64,000 nt of DNA from Chimonanthus salicifolius (Eukaryota; Streptophyta; Magnoliopsida; Laurales; Calycanthaceae): NCBI GenBank assembly GCA_013350335.1, contig CM023541.1:38680739-38744738 (forward strand), read 5' to 3'. The stretch's first letter is position 1; the number at the start of each line of letters is the position of its first letter. Shown piece by piece: positions 1 through 11,933 of the stretch. The translations under genes and the position numbers were made by a program. Below the pieces are notes generated by a model. That model was not told the DNA's origin. It worked only from the letters and a program-made list of their open reading frames with translations, and searched no databases.

Positions 1-387
1 TAGTTCATAAGGGTGTTGGATCAGGCTTCTGTAAAGAAGTCATTTCTCTAATACTTAGAATCATGGTACCATCAAAATTCACATCAATAGAAAATTTTGT
101 TGGTTCTTATTTCATTTAATATTTGTGTACAGCTATCACAGAAAAGAACCTTAAGGTGTCGCATCATTTGTGAATGATGCAGACTGTCTTGCAAAGGAAG
201 GTAGGGTTGGATCCTCTTTTAATTAGGCAGTGAGATCTGTGACCCTTTTGTAAATCTTGGGTTGTAGTGTTTTTGGGTGGCTCGTATATATGTTATTTGG
301 TGGATCTGCATGCCTGTTTTCTGTTATCTTGGGCTGTAATTCTTTGTATTTCTGTCTGATAAAATCTTTACCATTCAGAAAAAAAAG
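1..387 (+). mobile_element. 3' end of an L1-type LINE (RNase H tail and poly-A)
   Basis: The plus strand at about 148-226 reads VNDADCLAKEGRVGSSFN and then a stop. This matches the C-terminal end of the RNase H domain at the end of plant LINE ORF2 proteins (the N-x-x-AD-x-LAKEG pattern). About 150 bases of 3' untranslated sequence follow, and a short A tract near 379-387 looks like the poly-A tail. The fragment lies in an intron of the gene whose exons start at 524. The 5' part of the LINE is outside the window or absent. A reading frame at 257-490 over the tail is not a gene. Confidence 0.6.
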
Positions 388-523
388 GAATACAACAAAA
401 ATAATAAATAAAAAAACATGTACGTGCTATACATTTTTAAAGGGGCATCCTGTTCCTGCAATTTCTTGCTTTTTCTACCACATTTGCTGATCACTGTTGT
501 CTTTTTTCTTTTTTTAAATTCAG

Positions 524-1897
524 GTTGTATCTTTCATGTCTATGTGGACCAGAATACAACCTTCTTATGCTGCTAATATGTGGAATGAAGCCTTAAACAA
601 GCGTCTTGGAACTGAGGTATTAAAATATACATGCTAGGTCGTCTTCATTTTTTATTTTAGGGCATGGAACATCTAACACTGCGTCCGATAGTGTCTCCCA
701 CCTTGTAGATGGTCACAATCCCCATTCCTTTTAGAGTCATATATCCCCATGCATGCCACTCTTGATTGTTATATACTTCATGGGATTTGGGTTTCTTTTT
801 GGTATTGGCATTTAACTATTTGACTAATCATTTTCCTTTAGTTGAGGATAATGTCAAGTTTTTTTTATTTTTCTGGAAATACCTGAATCTGAATCCATGT
901 TTGAATTCCTATCTGGTAGTATGAACCAAGTGTAGATATGGATCTTGCAGTTAAGAATCCAATGTTATCTGCATTGAAAAATGAAGCGCATGTGATGCAG
1001 ATCTTGCCTAGATCCAATTCGAATCAGATCTATTTACTTGCCTAAGAGTTGGGATGATTTGAGACGCTCCATGTTTTGAAGCCCTCTAGCCAAAAACTCC
1101 ATACCCACCCCCTCACCCATTACTAAAAATATTTGCATGAGGTTAATATTGTAGCATAATGTAATTTTATGATGGATGTCGAACTATATAATCTCTTCCT
1201 TCAGTTGAATGTGACATCAGTTCATTTGCAACAGGATTTAGACTTGCATGAAATTCTTGCTGAGACTGAGAAGCGTGGAATCAGTTTTGATGAATTGCTT
1301 GTCATTCCTGAACAAGATGAATGGGTGTACAGTGATGGAAAATCAACTACCTGCGTTGCCTTCATCCTTGAAATGTACAAAGAGGCTGGAATTTTTGGCC
1401 CAATTTCAAGTTCCATCCAGGTCACTGAGTTCACTGTAAGTACATTGAAGCTGGTTCAAAGTTTATTGATTATCTATATATGCTGCTTAGAAGTATCTTT
1501 TCCAACTTGTGAAGTTTGCATCAATAAATTTTTTTCTTTCACTCAAAAAAAGATCTTTCTCAATATCATGAGTAATGAGTGGGTGGTCTGATGATGTCTG
1601 TCTAGAAAGAAAGAAAGAAACTTTGGTTATTCCCAGGTATTCACACATGCTTCTGGTTATAAACTAATGATGAACTGCGTACAGATCCGTGATGCATATA
1701 TGCTCAAGATATTTGAGAACAACAGAACCCGATTGCCTGAATGGTGTAATGACGCAGACGGACGACTTCCTTTCTGCCAGATACTTGGAGAATACCGAAT
1801 GGAGTTGCCGCAATATAACACCATTGAACCATATGCGAACATGAACGAAAAGTGTCCCAGTTTACCACCAACCTACGAGAGGCCTGTGAGTTGCTAA
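524..1897 (+). CDS. 3' part of a conserved plant gene (three C-terminal exons)
   Basis: Three exons with AG/GT borders join in phase 0: 524-616 (31 codons, begins VVSFMSMWTRIQPSYAANMW), 1235-1435 (67 codons, contains EQDEWVYSDGKSTTCVAF) and 1685-1897 (70 codons plus stop, starts IRDAYMLK, ends with Cys). Upstream exons lie outside the window. From memory the protein resembles an uncharacterised plant family (Arabidopsis At4g27020/At5g54870 type, sometimes labelled inositol-phosphate phosphatase-like); this was not searched. The Cys in STTCVAFILEMYKEAGIF, at the start of a predicted helix, resembles the nucleophile setting of permuted papain-like hydrolases, which is only a suggestion. The right breakpoint-side event of the large duplication lies in the intron between the last two exons. 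No frame damage is visible. Confidence 0.75.
617..1234 (+). other. Intron of the upstream gene
   Basis: The stretch lies between a GT donor after GGAACTGAG and an acceptor CAACAG before GATTTAGAC. It is AT-rich and I see no gene or recognisable element in it. Confidence 0.65.
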
Positions 1898-2913
1898 GTT
1901 CTTCATGTTATCATTCATTACTTGTTGCAGACTTGCCTAATGCATCTGCTAAGCATGTATCACATTACTCTTAAGCTAATGAGATTATCCAGCACTGTAA
2001 TTAATATGCAGCGTCCTATATGTTGTTATCTATTTGTCATTTAGAAGTCCATCATCATTGTAAATGTAGTAAAGAGGATAATTTGTCATTAGAGACACAG
2101 TAAAAGAATATTGGAATATTATTATTTTATCAATAAATAGGTTGAAAGAAAGGAAGTCACTAGCTTTGCAGTGCAAAGAAAGAAAGGTCAATCAGGTAAG
2201 AGCACTTTCCCCTTGGTGTTAGTTTTAAAAGAGGAACTTGAGCTCTTTCTGCTTATTTAGGATACTCTCCTTGTAAATAAGTAGTCTTTCTGGCTCCCAT
2301 TCGCTTGAGTGGGAATAGGTTTGATGTATTGTTTCTGACTTTTAGGGAGCGATTTTTTATCATAACAAAATTATTAAATAAGTGTGTTTATTTATGATAT
2401 TCAATACAACAGTGAAGATGCATCACTTGGATATAATCCAAGTTGAGTCTAAATCTAAATGAAAAAAAAAAAACAATATTTCGAATAATTTTAACTTATC
2501 AGAAAATGGGTTCTACATGTGTCCTTACACCTAAGCTATCCCTGCATGAGCATATTGTAGATTTTCCCTGCAGCTTATTTTTAAAAATTCCAAAACTGTT
2601 TCTACAATCATTAGTTCTGTTTGTAACACTTGTAAAGAATTTTTTCAGGACCTTCTGTTTCAAATGTATTTGGAAGACTTTTAGATTTTTATAATTTCAT
2701 AGAAGTATCTAATTTCAGGTGAAATTCCAAGCTAGTTGTCAAGTATACAAAATGGGGCTCATTTGGAGGTCTCTTTCATGGATTACAATTTTATATGCAT
2801 GGGCTAAGTCGGAAGGTAGTTGTAAAGCTAGTCTTTACACAAATGATATAGGTTGATGGTCCTATGATCCCACTATTGGTGAAGGACTTTTAAATGAAGT
2901 ATAATCGCTTTTG

Positions 2914-2994
<81 letters not shown>

Positions 2995-3506
2995 TTTTTG
3001 GAATTTATGTGTGGGAAATTGTAGGATACGTAGCGTAAAATCTCCACAGATGAGTGTACTACCTCTAGGGTACACCAAAGTTAATCTATTATTTAAAATG
3101 ATATTTGTTAATGAAAGTCTTCCCATACGTGAGATATTGAAGAACTATCATATGCAAGAAAATAGAATTGCTTTTGTAAATTTTGGAAGGGAGATTTTCT
3201 ACTTATTCTAAATTCATATATTTTCGGTCTTAGGGATGGCCAAGCTTCAGTTGTACGCTCCGCAGGAGGTCGATTACGAAGTGAAAGGACTTGTAAATAT
3301 TAATTAACTTGTAATAACTAGTTTAAATTATTATCTAATTATTAAATTATAAAATAACGTATGATTTTTTTTCAATGAAATAGTGAAAATTCAACTTAGA
3401 CGAATTGTAAGATAATTAAATATTTTACAGGCATAAAGAATTTCATTCCAATACTCAAATTGAACTCCAATTGAACCCACATGTTTTTGGTAGTTAAATC
3501 AGTGTG
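1898..3506 (+). other. 3' flank of the upstream gene, AT-rich spacer
   Basis: This is non-coding AT-rich DNA, partly 3' untranslated region of the upstream gene. A matching stretch lies at about 36417-37900. It holds a long TA microsatellite (2916-2986) followed by a T run. I see no gene. The last ~45 bases before 3507 have no counterpart in copy B. Confidence 0.6.
2916..2986. repeat. (TA)n microsatellite, ~71 bp
   Basis: Uninterrupted TA dinucleotides run into a T tract. The same site in copy B (37410-37436) holds only about 27 bp, so the tract changed length after the duplication. Frames reading IYIYIY across it are artefacts. Confidence 0.97.
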
Positions 3507-4318
3507 TGTAATACCCTGCTTCAGATTAGGTGAATTTTAACTCGTTAATCTTGTTTAACCGGTTAATCTCAGAGATTTTGGTTAGGGCTTCGAGGAAAGC
3601 CCAGGTTTGGCCCGATCTGAGCCCGAAAACTCAGTGATTCAGCTCGTCGAGCTGGAGGTGCATTTTGGTAATTTACCACTTGTTGTGTATATTTTTATAA
3701 ATTGTGTGATTTTGTGAATATTATTGGTGAATAATATTTTCCTTAATTAAGGATTTACATTTCTGATTTTAAAATAAAATTATTTTCAGAAAATGATATT
3801 TAAATATCGCCGTCAAAACCCCGAAAGGGAGTATTAATTATTTTAAAGGGTTTTGAAAATGAAATAAAATTTGAAATTTGTATTTTATGGTAGACCATTT
3901 TAAGAATGGTCTAGATATTTCATTTCATCTCAAAATGATGTTTCTAAATTGTTTATTTTAACAATTCTTTATTTAAGTAAATAGTGTAAATTTATGGTCT
4001 TTATTTAAATAAATGATTTTTATTAAGAGATAAAATCTGAAATTTTTATGGTAACTAAGATTTTCAAAACCCAACCTATCTTTACGGTTAGATCAAAATT
4101 TTTGGGCTTTTAAAAACATGTTTTAGTTAAAAATCAGGTTTTTATTAAAACTAGGGGTTTTTTGCAAAAATGGAAATATTGGAGGGTTGATTTGCAAACA
4201 GCAGAAAAATCTGTAGTAAACTGTATCAGCGTCACCAGCGTGCAGCTTGCGCGATTTTCCGGCGATTGCCGTCGTCACGTCCCATCGCGCATGCGCCGCA
4301 TTTTCCGGCCAAAAGCCC

Positions 4319-4324
4319 TATAAA
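4319..4324 (+). promoter_or_regulatory. Putative LTR TATA box
   Basis: TATAAA follows GC-rich sequence and precedes a pyrimidine-rich stretch (CTTCTCCCTTCTC), a usual layout for a plant transcription start. The equivalent in the copy B 3' LTR is TATAAAAG at 46072-46079. Confidence 0.5.
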
Positions 4325-4893
4325 TTCCGGCTCAATTTTCGGTTTTAACTCCCGGCTTTTCTTCTCCCTTCTCCCTTCTCTCTCTTGCAGAAACCCACAG
4401 CCGAGCCATTAAACTTTTTTTTCAGTAACAGTAGCTTAAGGAAATTTTTTCAAAAATCCAGATTTTCAACCCGGGAATTCAATCCAAGGTAACCACTGCA
4501 TTCCCCTTTCAATTTCAATTAGTTTTGAATCAAAAATTTTTGAATTTGCCTTTGTTTTCAATGAGAAAAATGATTTCAAAATTTAGGAAAAATTTTAGGG
4601 TTCCTCGTATCAGTGAGCTGCCGGTGTTAAGATCGGATGGCTCACTGAGTTTCAAAGCTCCAAACCTCTCCCTATGGAAAGAGGGCTCCCGGAGGAATCC
4701 ATCGGACCGGTCAGATGTAAAAACCGAGTACAGAAAATAGCCCTTTTGCCATTTTCGATTTTACTGTTCACCGGCCGTTCAATGTCTGTTGCAGACAGTG
4801 AACGGGGAAGAAGAAGAAGAAGAAAAAATATATATATATTATTATTTTATTAAAAAAAAATTTATTTGATATTATGGTTGCTCATATTTTTAA

Positions 4894-5225
4894 ATGTTGG
4901 TTCCCATCGAAGAAAAAAAAATGAATAAATAATTAAATAATTAAATATTATTATTTTATTCAAAAAAAAAAATTTATTTGAGATTATAGTTGATTATGAT
5001 TTCAAATGTTGGTTCCCATCGAAGAAAAAAAAATGAATAAATAATTAAATAATTAAATATTATTATTTTATTCAAAAAAAAAATTTATTTGAGATTATAG
5101 TTGATTATGATTTCAAATGTTGGTTCCCATCGAAGAAAAAAAAAATGAATAAATAATTAAATAATTAAATATTATTATTTTATTCAAAAAAAAAATTATT
5201 ATTTTGTTAGATTCTGTGATGTGAT
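4894..5225 (+). repeat. ~112-bp tandem repeat inside the LTR, about 3 copies
   Basis: The phrase ATGTTGGTTCCCATCGAAG recurs at 4894, 5006 and 5117, each followed by an A run, ATGAATAAATAATTAAATAA and a T/A-rich tail. The copy B 3' LTR has two such units (about 46651 and 46770), so copy number varies between LTRs. Confidence 0.9.
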
Positions 5226-6696
5226 GTTTAGTACCCCTTTTTGTGAATTAAAACTGTACTAACCCCTTTCTCTTATTATTTATAGTGTAAATACTATTGT
5301 ATCCGCTTTCAGTCCGACATTAGTCGGGAACTGAGTGATTCACTTTCAAGCCGGCACTATAGTCGGGCACTGGGTGACCTCAAGGTCTACTCAAAATGTC
5401 AGCTCTGGTCCTATCCAGAAGACAACCGAGAAGTGACCCGAGGATCTAGACCTCACTCAATAAGTCGATCTGGTCAATGCCCAGAAGACAATATGAGTTT
5501 GGACTGAGCCCCTTTTATTATTATATTATTATCTTGTGGATGATTTAAAAAGGATAGAAACCAAGTAGGAGACTCAATTCCATATACCTCGGATATTTTG
5601 TGGGAAAACGTGAGATTTTCAAAATACTACTCGTGTGTATGTATTTGATCTGTATATTGATTGTGCACTTGTGTGTTGTTTGAACAGAGACCGCGTAAAC
5701 CACACATAACGGTGAGAGAACTTAACTCTACAGATTTTGTAAACATGTGTTATATTGAGCAATGAGTGGTTTCGGTTTTGATGAACCCACTCATGTGCCT
5801 ATACATGGTGCACTATGGTAAGAGTACTATGATGATTATGGTATTACGGTGTTGACCGTATGTATATGTAAGACTGCTTCCACGTACCTGGGCTATTGAA
5901 CCAATATCGGCCATATGAGAGATGGTTTATGTCTATTAGACCATAGGCGGACCATGCTGTCGTCAGTTGCTGACTTGAGGGTGTCAGTACCGGTTACGTT
6001 TAAGAGCCGGAGATGTACTTGCAAGGATGTATTTTGACCGTGTCGGGACTTAATACTGGTCTCAGTATAGTCGGCAGGCGTTACGGTGGATAATGGCAGC
6101 GATTGATAGTTTGATGATGTTATTATCTTATTTGAGATTATGCTTACTGTTATCAAGCATGTGATATTGAACTGTTGCTAACCTGTTTTACTATTTACTT
6201 AATGTGCATTGTTAATTATCCTTCACTGGGTTAGTTAGCTCACACCACTCACCTTTCAGGCGTTGAACCCAAGGAGGAGGACCCTCTCTTTCAGGCTTAG
6301 GGCGATTAAGCTAAAGCAATGTCTTGGGATTCCCCCGGAGAGGAATGCCCTGATGTTTCTGTTGGTTCTTAGAACCGTTGAATTTCTTTAAGTACCGGAT
6401 GTGGTACTTAATTTCTGTTGAATTGATGTAATAGACAATGTTATGAATTATTAATCAATGTTGGTATCTGTTTGATCATACTATGAGTGGATGTTATTAT
6501 TACGTTGTTATGTCTTGGTTTTTGGGACAGGCATATGGTACATGTTTGAGTCCACTTGACGGGCTAATGTGTAACCGCTGAGCCTAACTGTTGATCCGGC
6601 CCAGTACGAATGCTTGTGGTTTAGTTTACTTATCTTTCAAAAAAAAAAAAATCAGTCGCGTTCCGGGCTCACCGGTCGGGTCGGGGCGTGACAGCT

Positions 6697-6708
6697 TGGT
6701 ATCAGAGC
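6697..6708 (+). other. Primer-binding site (initiator tRNA-Met)
   Basis: TGGTATCAGAGC is complementary to the 3' end of plant initiator methionine tRNA. It lies three bases after the LTR terminus ACA. Minus-strand DNA synthesis would start here. Confidence 0.93.
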
Positions 6709-6811
6709 GTAGGCTCAACTCTAGGACTGTGATGGGTTATTACCTAGTTAGACTTGTTTTTGCCCTAGTCTTGCTATTGTTTTTGACATCTTCCTGTTTG
6801 GTGATACAGAT

Positions 6812-7309
6812 ATGTCAGGCAACACAGAGTACTTCCAGGGGACACCTAGCGACCCTATTGTCGTAGATTCTTCTGACGATTCCGGTGCGCCAAGTCTCGA
6901 TGAGGTTGCACCAGGAGAGGAGATAGTAGTGACATTCCCAGAGTACCACGTGGGTGCTGAACCTGTGGAGGAAGAGGGAGATATCCCAATTCCTGAGGAG
7001 TCGGTGGGGGAGAACGGTTCACCCGAGTATGTTCCGGCAACTCCGCCATTGGACGTATACCAAGATGAGATGTGTGAACTCTACAATCAGGCAGAGCACA
7101 ACTTCATCTATTGCCCCTACCCACCCAGTGTCATTTGCCCAGTTTGCGGACTCCGCGGATATGGGAGTGCCAGAACCAATTGTCCTTATGTAGGAGGACC
7201 GGGGATCATACCTTGTTTAACTTGTGAGGTGTTTGGGCACAAGTCTGAGACCTGCCCGGACAACTTTTATTACTTTGGTGGTGAGGAAGGATCTTTTTCA
7301 GGGAATTAG
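6812..7309 (+). CDS. Extra pre-gag ORF with zinc-knuckle motifs, 165 aa (partly decayed)
   Basis: This ORF lies between the primer-binding site and gag, in a different frame from gag, with a 202-base gap. The first ~95 residues are acidic (VDSSDDSG, EEEGDIPIPEE). The last ~70 carry three CCHC-like motifs. In this copy the first has lost a Cys (CELYNQ, was CELC) and the second its His (RGYGS, was RGHGS). The third, CLTCEVFGHKSETC, is intact. The intact version is at 39871-40368. The start follows a TGATACAG sequence that could be a splice acceptor, and the gag start has a very similar context (ACAGATGTCAGG). Role unknown; nucleic-acid binding is an inference from the knuckles. Confidence 0.75.
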   Translation: MSGNTEYFQGTPSDPIVVDSSDDSGAPSLDEVAPGEEIVVTFPEYHVGAEPVEEEGDIPIPEESVGENGSPEYVPATPPLDVYQDEMCELYNQAEHNFIYCPYPPSVICPVCGLRGYGSARTNCPYVGGPGIIPCLTCEVFGHKSETCPDNFYYFGGEEGSFSGN

Positions 7310-7511
7310 ATCAGTATTTTTTAGAGGCCATCGGGGAGTTGTCTTGTAAGGGTTGAGTTTTGTTGTTTTGAAGGGTTTTCATACCCTACTAACCCTTTTA
7401 CTTGTATTTGAAATTTCGAATGAATTCTAATGAGATTATTTGCAACTTGTGTCTTCTACTTTGATAAAATCTTAAAAATTGGTTAATGATGTTTACAAAT
7501 GTAAATAACAG

Positions 7512-10500
7512 ATGTCAGGACCCAACGCAAACCGAGTCAATTTCCGTGGGAGGAAGAGTGGTCTTCCACCCCGTGACCTACCCAACGAGGCGATTCGAGC
7601 GGCGGTTGAAGCATTTCAGCAGATAGCTGAAAACATGCGACGTCCGCCAATCCAAACGCCAGAGGAGAGAGCCACCTCGGCTCTCAAGGAGTTCAAGCGT
7701 CTGAACCCGACTAGCTTCTCGGGAACAGAGGACCCCAGCGCTGCGAGGAACTGGCTAACACAGATTAGCCGAATCCTCAATACCCTAGCGATCGCCAATG
7801 ATTTACGTGTAACCTTGGCGACTTATCAACTTGAAGGGAACGCCAACGAATGGTGGGAGGCGAAGAGCTTGGTTCGTAATCACGAGCCAATGACTTGGGA
7901 GGAATTTTCTGCAGCCTTTTTGGCCCGTTACTTTCCAAAGACGGTGAAGGAGGCGAGGAAGAGAGAGTTCCTCAACATTCAGCAGGGTTCAGATACCGTG
8001 GCACAGTATGCCATGCGCTACATCGACCTGATGCAGTTTGTGCCGTGGATTGCAGCCAATGAGGAGGAGAAGATCCAGCATTTCGAGAACGGACTTAGAC
8101 CCTTCCTGCAGCGGCAAGTGGCCGGCTTAGTGTTCAACGCTCTGGAGGAAATCATCGAGCGCACTTCAAAGGTAGAAGCAGTGGACTCTATCAACCGGAG
8201 CACTGACAGCTCTCAGAAACCTTCTTCCAACAAGAAGGCGAGGTTCAACCAGCAGAAGAAGCCTTTCTTCAGGAAGAGCCAACCTAGTGTGGGCCAGTCA
8301 AGTCGGTCTGACTCTCGGCCAATCGTGTGCTACACCTGCAATCAGCCTATGCATACTTCTAAGTTCTGCCAATCCGGAGGAGAGAGGGCATGCTTTCACC
8401 GCAAGCAGACCTGGCACCTGTTCAAGGATTGCCCTTTTTCTGGTAAAGCGGCACCTTCGCAAGGCGCAGGAGTTTTCTACTCTGTGGCGCAGCCGTCTGT
8501 CGGCAGAGGTTCTCAGCAGGCTTCCAGAGGATCAGCGACACCGAGGAACGGACCACCTTGGAACAATCAGGGGAGAGGACGAGGGCGTCCTCAAGGGAGA
8601 GTCTACTCTATAGGGATTCAGAAGGAGGAACCGATGGAGAACACGGTGATGGAAGGTACCCTTAATCTTTTCAGTCTTTTGGCTCTAGTGTTGTTTGATA
8701 CCGGTGCTTCGCATTCCTTTATCTCTAGAACTTGTTGTGTTAAATTGGGTTTGAAACCGGTAGAAGTAGTTAACCCGCTAATGGTAGTTTCCCCTTTGGG
8801 TAAGAAGGCTTTGGCAAACCAAGAGTGTAGGTCTTGTGTTTTGAAAATTAGCGGGGTGGAGTTGTCCTATGATTTTCTGGTTCTGGAAATGACGGACTTT
8901 AACATCATCCTTGGTGTGGATTGGTTGTCTGTTTTTGGAGTCTTGATAGACTGCTCTCAAAGGAGAATTTGTGAGGTCTCCTTAACCGGTGAGAAGTTTA
9001 TGGAGAAGTTGGTACCCTATGAAAGGATGAGAGTCACTTTCTCTGGCCTTAGGGCGTATCCCGGTAGTGTGGTGGCAAGCATGGGTTGGGAAGATGTAGG
9101 TGGTGTAGAGTCTGTTGCTCCTCGGGTGGTGTGTGAGTTTATGGATGTTTTTCCTGACCAGTTGGCTGGGCTACCTCCACGCCGAAAGATAGAGTTTGTT
9201 ATAGATCTACAGCCAGGAACATCTCCAATTTCCATGGTACCTTATCGGATGGCGCCGGCAGAGCAGAGAGAGCTAGCTACGCAGGTAGAAGAGCTTCTTA
9301 GTCTTGGTTTTATCCATCAGAGCAACTCGCCGTGGGGCGCACCTGCTCTCTTTGTGAAAAAGAAGGATGGATCGATGAGGATATGTATAGATTACCGGCG
9401 GCTTAACCAGGTAACTATTAAGAATAAGTATCCGTTGCCTAGAATAGATGACCTCTTTGATCTTTTGAGGGGATCGAAGTGTTTCTCGAAAATCGATTTG
9501 AGGTCGGGTTACCATCAGTTACGGATTCGAGAGGAGGACATTCCAAAGACTGCTTTTCGGACGCAGTATGGCTTGTACAAGTTTGTTGTGATGCCTTTCG
9601 GTTTGACGAACGCGCCAGCCATGTTCATGGACTTGATGAATCGTGTGTTTCGACCGTATCTGCGAGAGTTCGTGATAGTCTTCATCGACGATATCTTGAT
9701 CTTTTCGTCGTCAGAAGAGGAGCATGAGCGTCATCTACGGATTGTTCTTCAGACTCTTCGAGAGCATCAGCTATTCGCTAAGCTGAGCAAGTGTGAGTTT
9801 TGGTTGACTCAAGTGCAATTTCTGGGACAAGTGGTGTCTCCAGGAGGAATCTCTGTAGATCCAGCAAAAGTAGAGACCGTGAAGACTTGGGAGAGTCCCA
9901 AGAGCGTGTTCGAGATCCGGAGCTTTCTGGGATTAGCAGGATATTACCGAAAGTTTATCCCGCACTTCTCTCAGATCGCAGTACCGATGACTCGGCTGAC
10001 GAGGAAGAACGTCAAGTTCGAGTGGAGCGAAGCTTGTGAGAAAGCATTCCAGGAGCTGAAGGAGAAGTTGACAACGTCTCCAGTATTGGTGATACCCGAG
10101 CAAGGACGAGGTTACGATGTTTATTGCGACACGTCCAAGTTTGGTTTGGGTTGTGTACTAATGCAAGAGGGGAATGTAGTAGCTTATGGTTCCAGGCAAT
10201 TGAAGGGACATGAGCAGAACTACCCGACTCATGATTTGGAGTTGGCAGCTGTTGTATTCTCGTTAAAGTTGTGGAGACATTACTTATATGGTGAGAAGTT
10301 CAATGTGTTTTCTGATCACCATAGTCTCAAGTATATCTTCACTCAGAAAGACTTGAATATGAGGCAGCGTAGGTGGATGGAGTACCTGGGAGATTATGAC
10401 TTCAGTCTCTCCTATCACCCAGGGAAAGCCAACGTGGTGGCCGATGCCTTGAGCAGGAAGTCTCACAGCGACGTGGCGAGGATGGCATCTTTGCAGTGGA

Positions 10501-11933
10501 AGATGCTTGAAGTTCTGTCCGAGTATGATATGAAGCTGATCGAAGGAAGCGGGTCAGCAAAAATCCATAGTTTGGTTCTGCAACCCGAGGTAGTTGGATT
10601 GGTGTTGGAAGGACAACAGAGCGACCCAGAAGCGAAGGAGTTGGCAACTCAGCTTTCAGGAGGAGCGACTCTAGAGGACTGGAAGATCAAGGCGGACGGA
10701 AGTCTGACTTTCAAAGACAGACTGTTTGTGCCAAAGTCGGACGAGTGCAGGAGAAAGGTGCTTGATCACTTTCATCGATCTCGCTTTGCGGTGCATCCTG
10801 GTGGTACGAAGATGTATCGTGACTTGCGGTGACTTTTCTGGTGGAAAGGTATGAAGCGCGAGGTAGCAGATTTTGTGTCCAAGTGCCTAACTTGTCAACA
10901 AGTGAAGGCGGAACATCAACGACCTGGCGGAAAGATGCAACCTTTGGAAGTGGCTGAATGGAAGTGGGAGCATATCACGATGGATTTTGTAACTGGTTTT
11001 CCTAAGTCTCCTAAGAAGAACGACGCTATTTGGGTAATAGTCGATCGATTGACGAAGTCAGTTCACTTTCTACCGATCAAGAAGACGGATTCTTTGGCTA
11101 CTCTAAGCAGATTGTATTTGAATGAGATAGTCAGATTGCATAGAGTACCTGTATCCATTGTATCTGATAGAGACCCGAGGTTCGTGTCAAGGTTTTGGCA
11201 AGGATTGCAAGAAGAATTGGGGACTAAGCTGTGCTTCAGCACTGCTTTTCACCCTCAGACGGATGGTCAGTCAGAGAGAACCATTCAAACTTTAGAGGAT
11301 ATGCTAAGGGCTTGTGTGATGGATATGCGGGGAAGTTGGGAAGATCACTTGCCTTTGATCGAGTTCGTCTACAATAACAGTTATCACTCCAGTGTGCAGA
11401 TGGCACCCTACGAGGCTCTGTATGGCAGATCTTGCAGGTCACCTCTTTATTGGACAGAGGTAGGAGACAAAGCGCTGCTAGGACCTGATCTAGTGCGTGA
11501 GGCGTCAGAGTAAGTTGAAGTGATCAGACAGCGTCTCAAGACAGCCCAGAGTAGACAAAAGAGTTATGCTGACAAAAGGCGACGACCTTTGGAGTTTGCA
11601 GTTGGCGACCGAGTTTTCTTACGTGTGGCACCACGTCATGGAGTGCAGCGGTTCGGGCGCAAGGGAAAACTATCACCTCGATATGTTGGACCCTTTGAGA
11701 TCTTGAAGAGGATAGGTGAAGTGGCCTATCAGTTGGATCTTCTTCAGGCTTTGGAGAGAGTGCATAGTACATTCCACGTGTCTATGCTAAGGAAGTACGA
11801 GCCTGACCCGTCGCATGTGATCAGTTTTGAAGATATCGAAGTGTCAGAGGACTTAACTTTTGAAGAAGTACCAGTCAAGATTCTAGAATGTCGGACTCAA
11901 GAGCTCAGGAGGAAGTCTATACCTCTAGTGACA
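7512..11933 (+). pseudogene. gag-pol polyprotein of the copy A element, two stops and 3' truncation
   Basis: One frame runs from 7512 to the truncation. Gag (about residues 85-190) shows the W-x-x-WW and YFP pattern of retrotransposon capsids. The two knuckles (residues ~273 and ~294) are damaged: CNQPMH for CNQPGH, and CFHRKQTWH for CFHCQQTGH. Protease has DTGAS at residue 396. Reverse transcriptase has FIDDIL at 724. RNase H has its D/E/D/D residues (Asp 873, [25 protein letters not shown]). Integrase shows a C-x2-C zinc motif and the DDE residues (MDFVTGF, SDRDPRF, TDGQSER). In-frame stops are TGA at 10830-10832 (CGA in the other copy) and TAA at 11511-11513 (CAA in the other copy). There are no frameshifts. 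The chromodomain is deleted. Not functional as it stands. Confidence 0.93.

Larger units (their letters stand above)
3507..6693 (+). repeat. 5' LTR of the copy A element, 3187 bp
   Basis: It starts TGTAATACCC and ends CGGGGCGTGACA, followed after two bases by the primer-binding site. A TATA box (TATAAA, 4319-4324) lies in the promoter part. The LTR includes ~112-bp tandem repeats near 4894-5225. It is unusually long for a plant gypsy LTR but within the range known for Tekay/Del elements. It lacks a roughly 45-bp segment near the 3' part (around TTGCCTTTGGAGACAATG) that both copy B LTRs share, so the two elements belong to different sublines. Confidence 0.93.
3507..11933 (+). mobile_element. 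Truncated Ty3/gypsy chromovirus LTR retrotransposon (copy A element)
   Basis: The element has a 5' LTR (3507-6693), an initiator-Met primer-binding site, an extra zinc-knuckle ORF, and gag-pol in the order protease, reverse transcriptase, RNase H, integrase, which is the Ty3/gypsy order. The 3' LTR, polypurine tract and chromodomain are missing. The pol sequence stops after CTCTAGTG and continues as ACA, the terminal triplet of this LTR family. That suggests a deletion between a GTG in pol and the GTG of the 3' LTR terminus GTGACA. The 5-bp flanks GTGTG (3502-3506) and GTACG (11934-11938) agree at 3 of 5 bases, so the target duplication is degraded or absent. Two stops interrupt gag-pol. The closest lineage by motif is Tekay/Del, inferred from the fuller copy at 38035. 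Confidence 0.93.

Noticed and set aside
2862..3211. Frames through IYIYIY
   Set aside because: Translation of a TA microsatellite.
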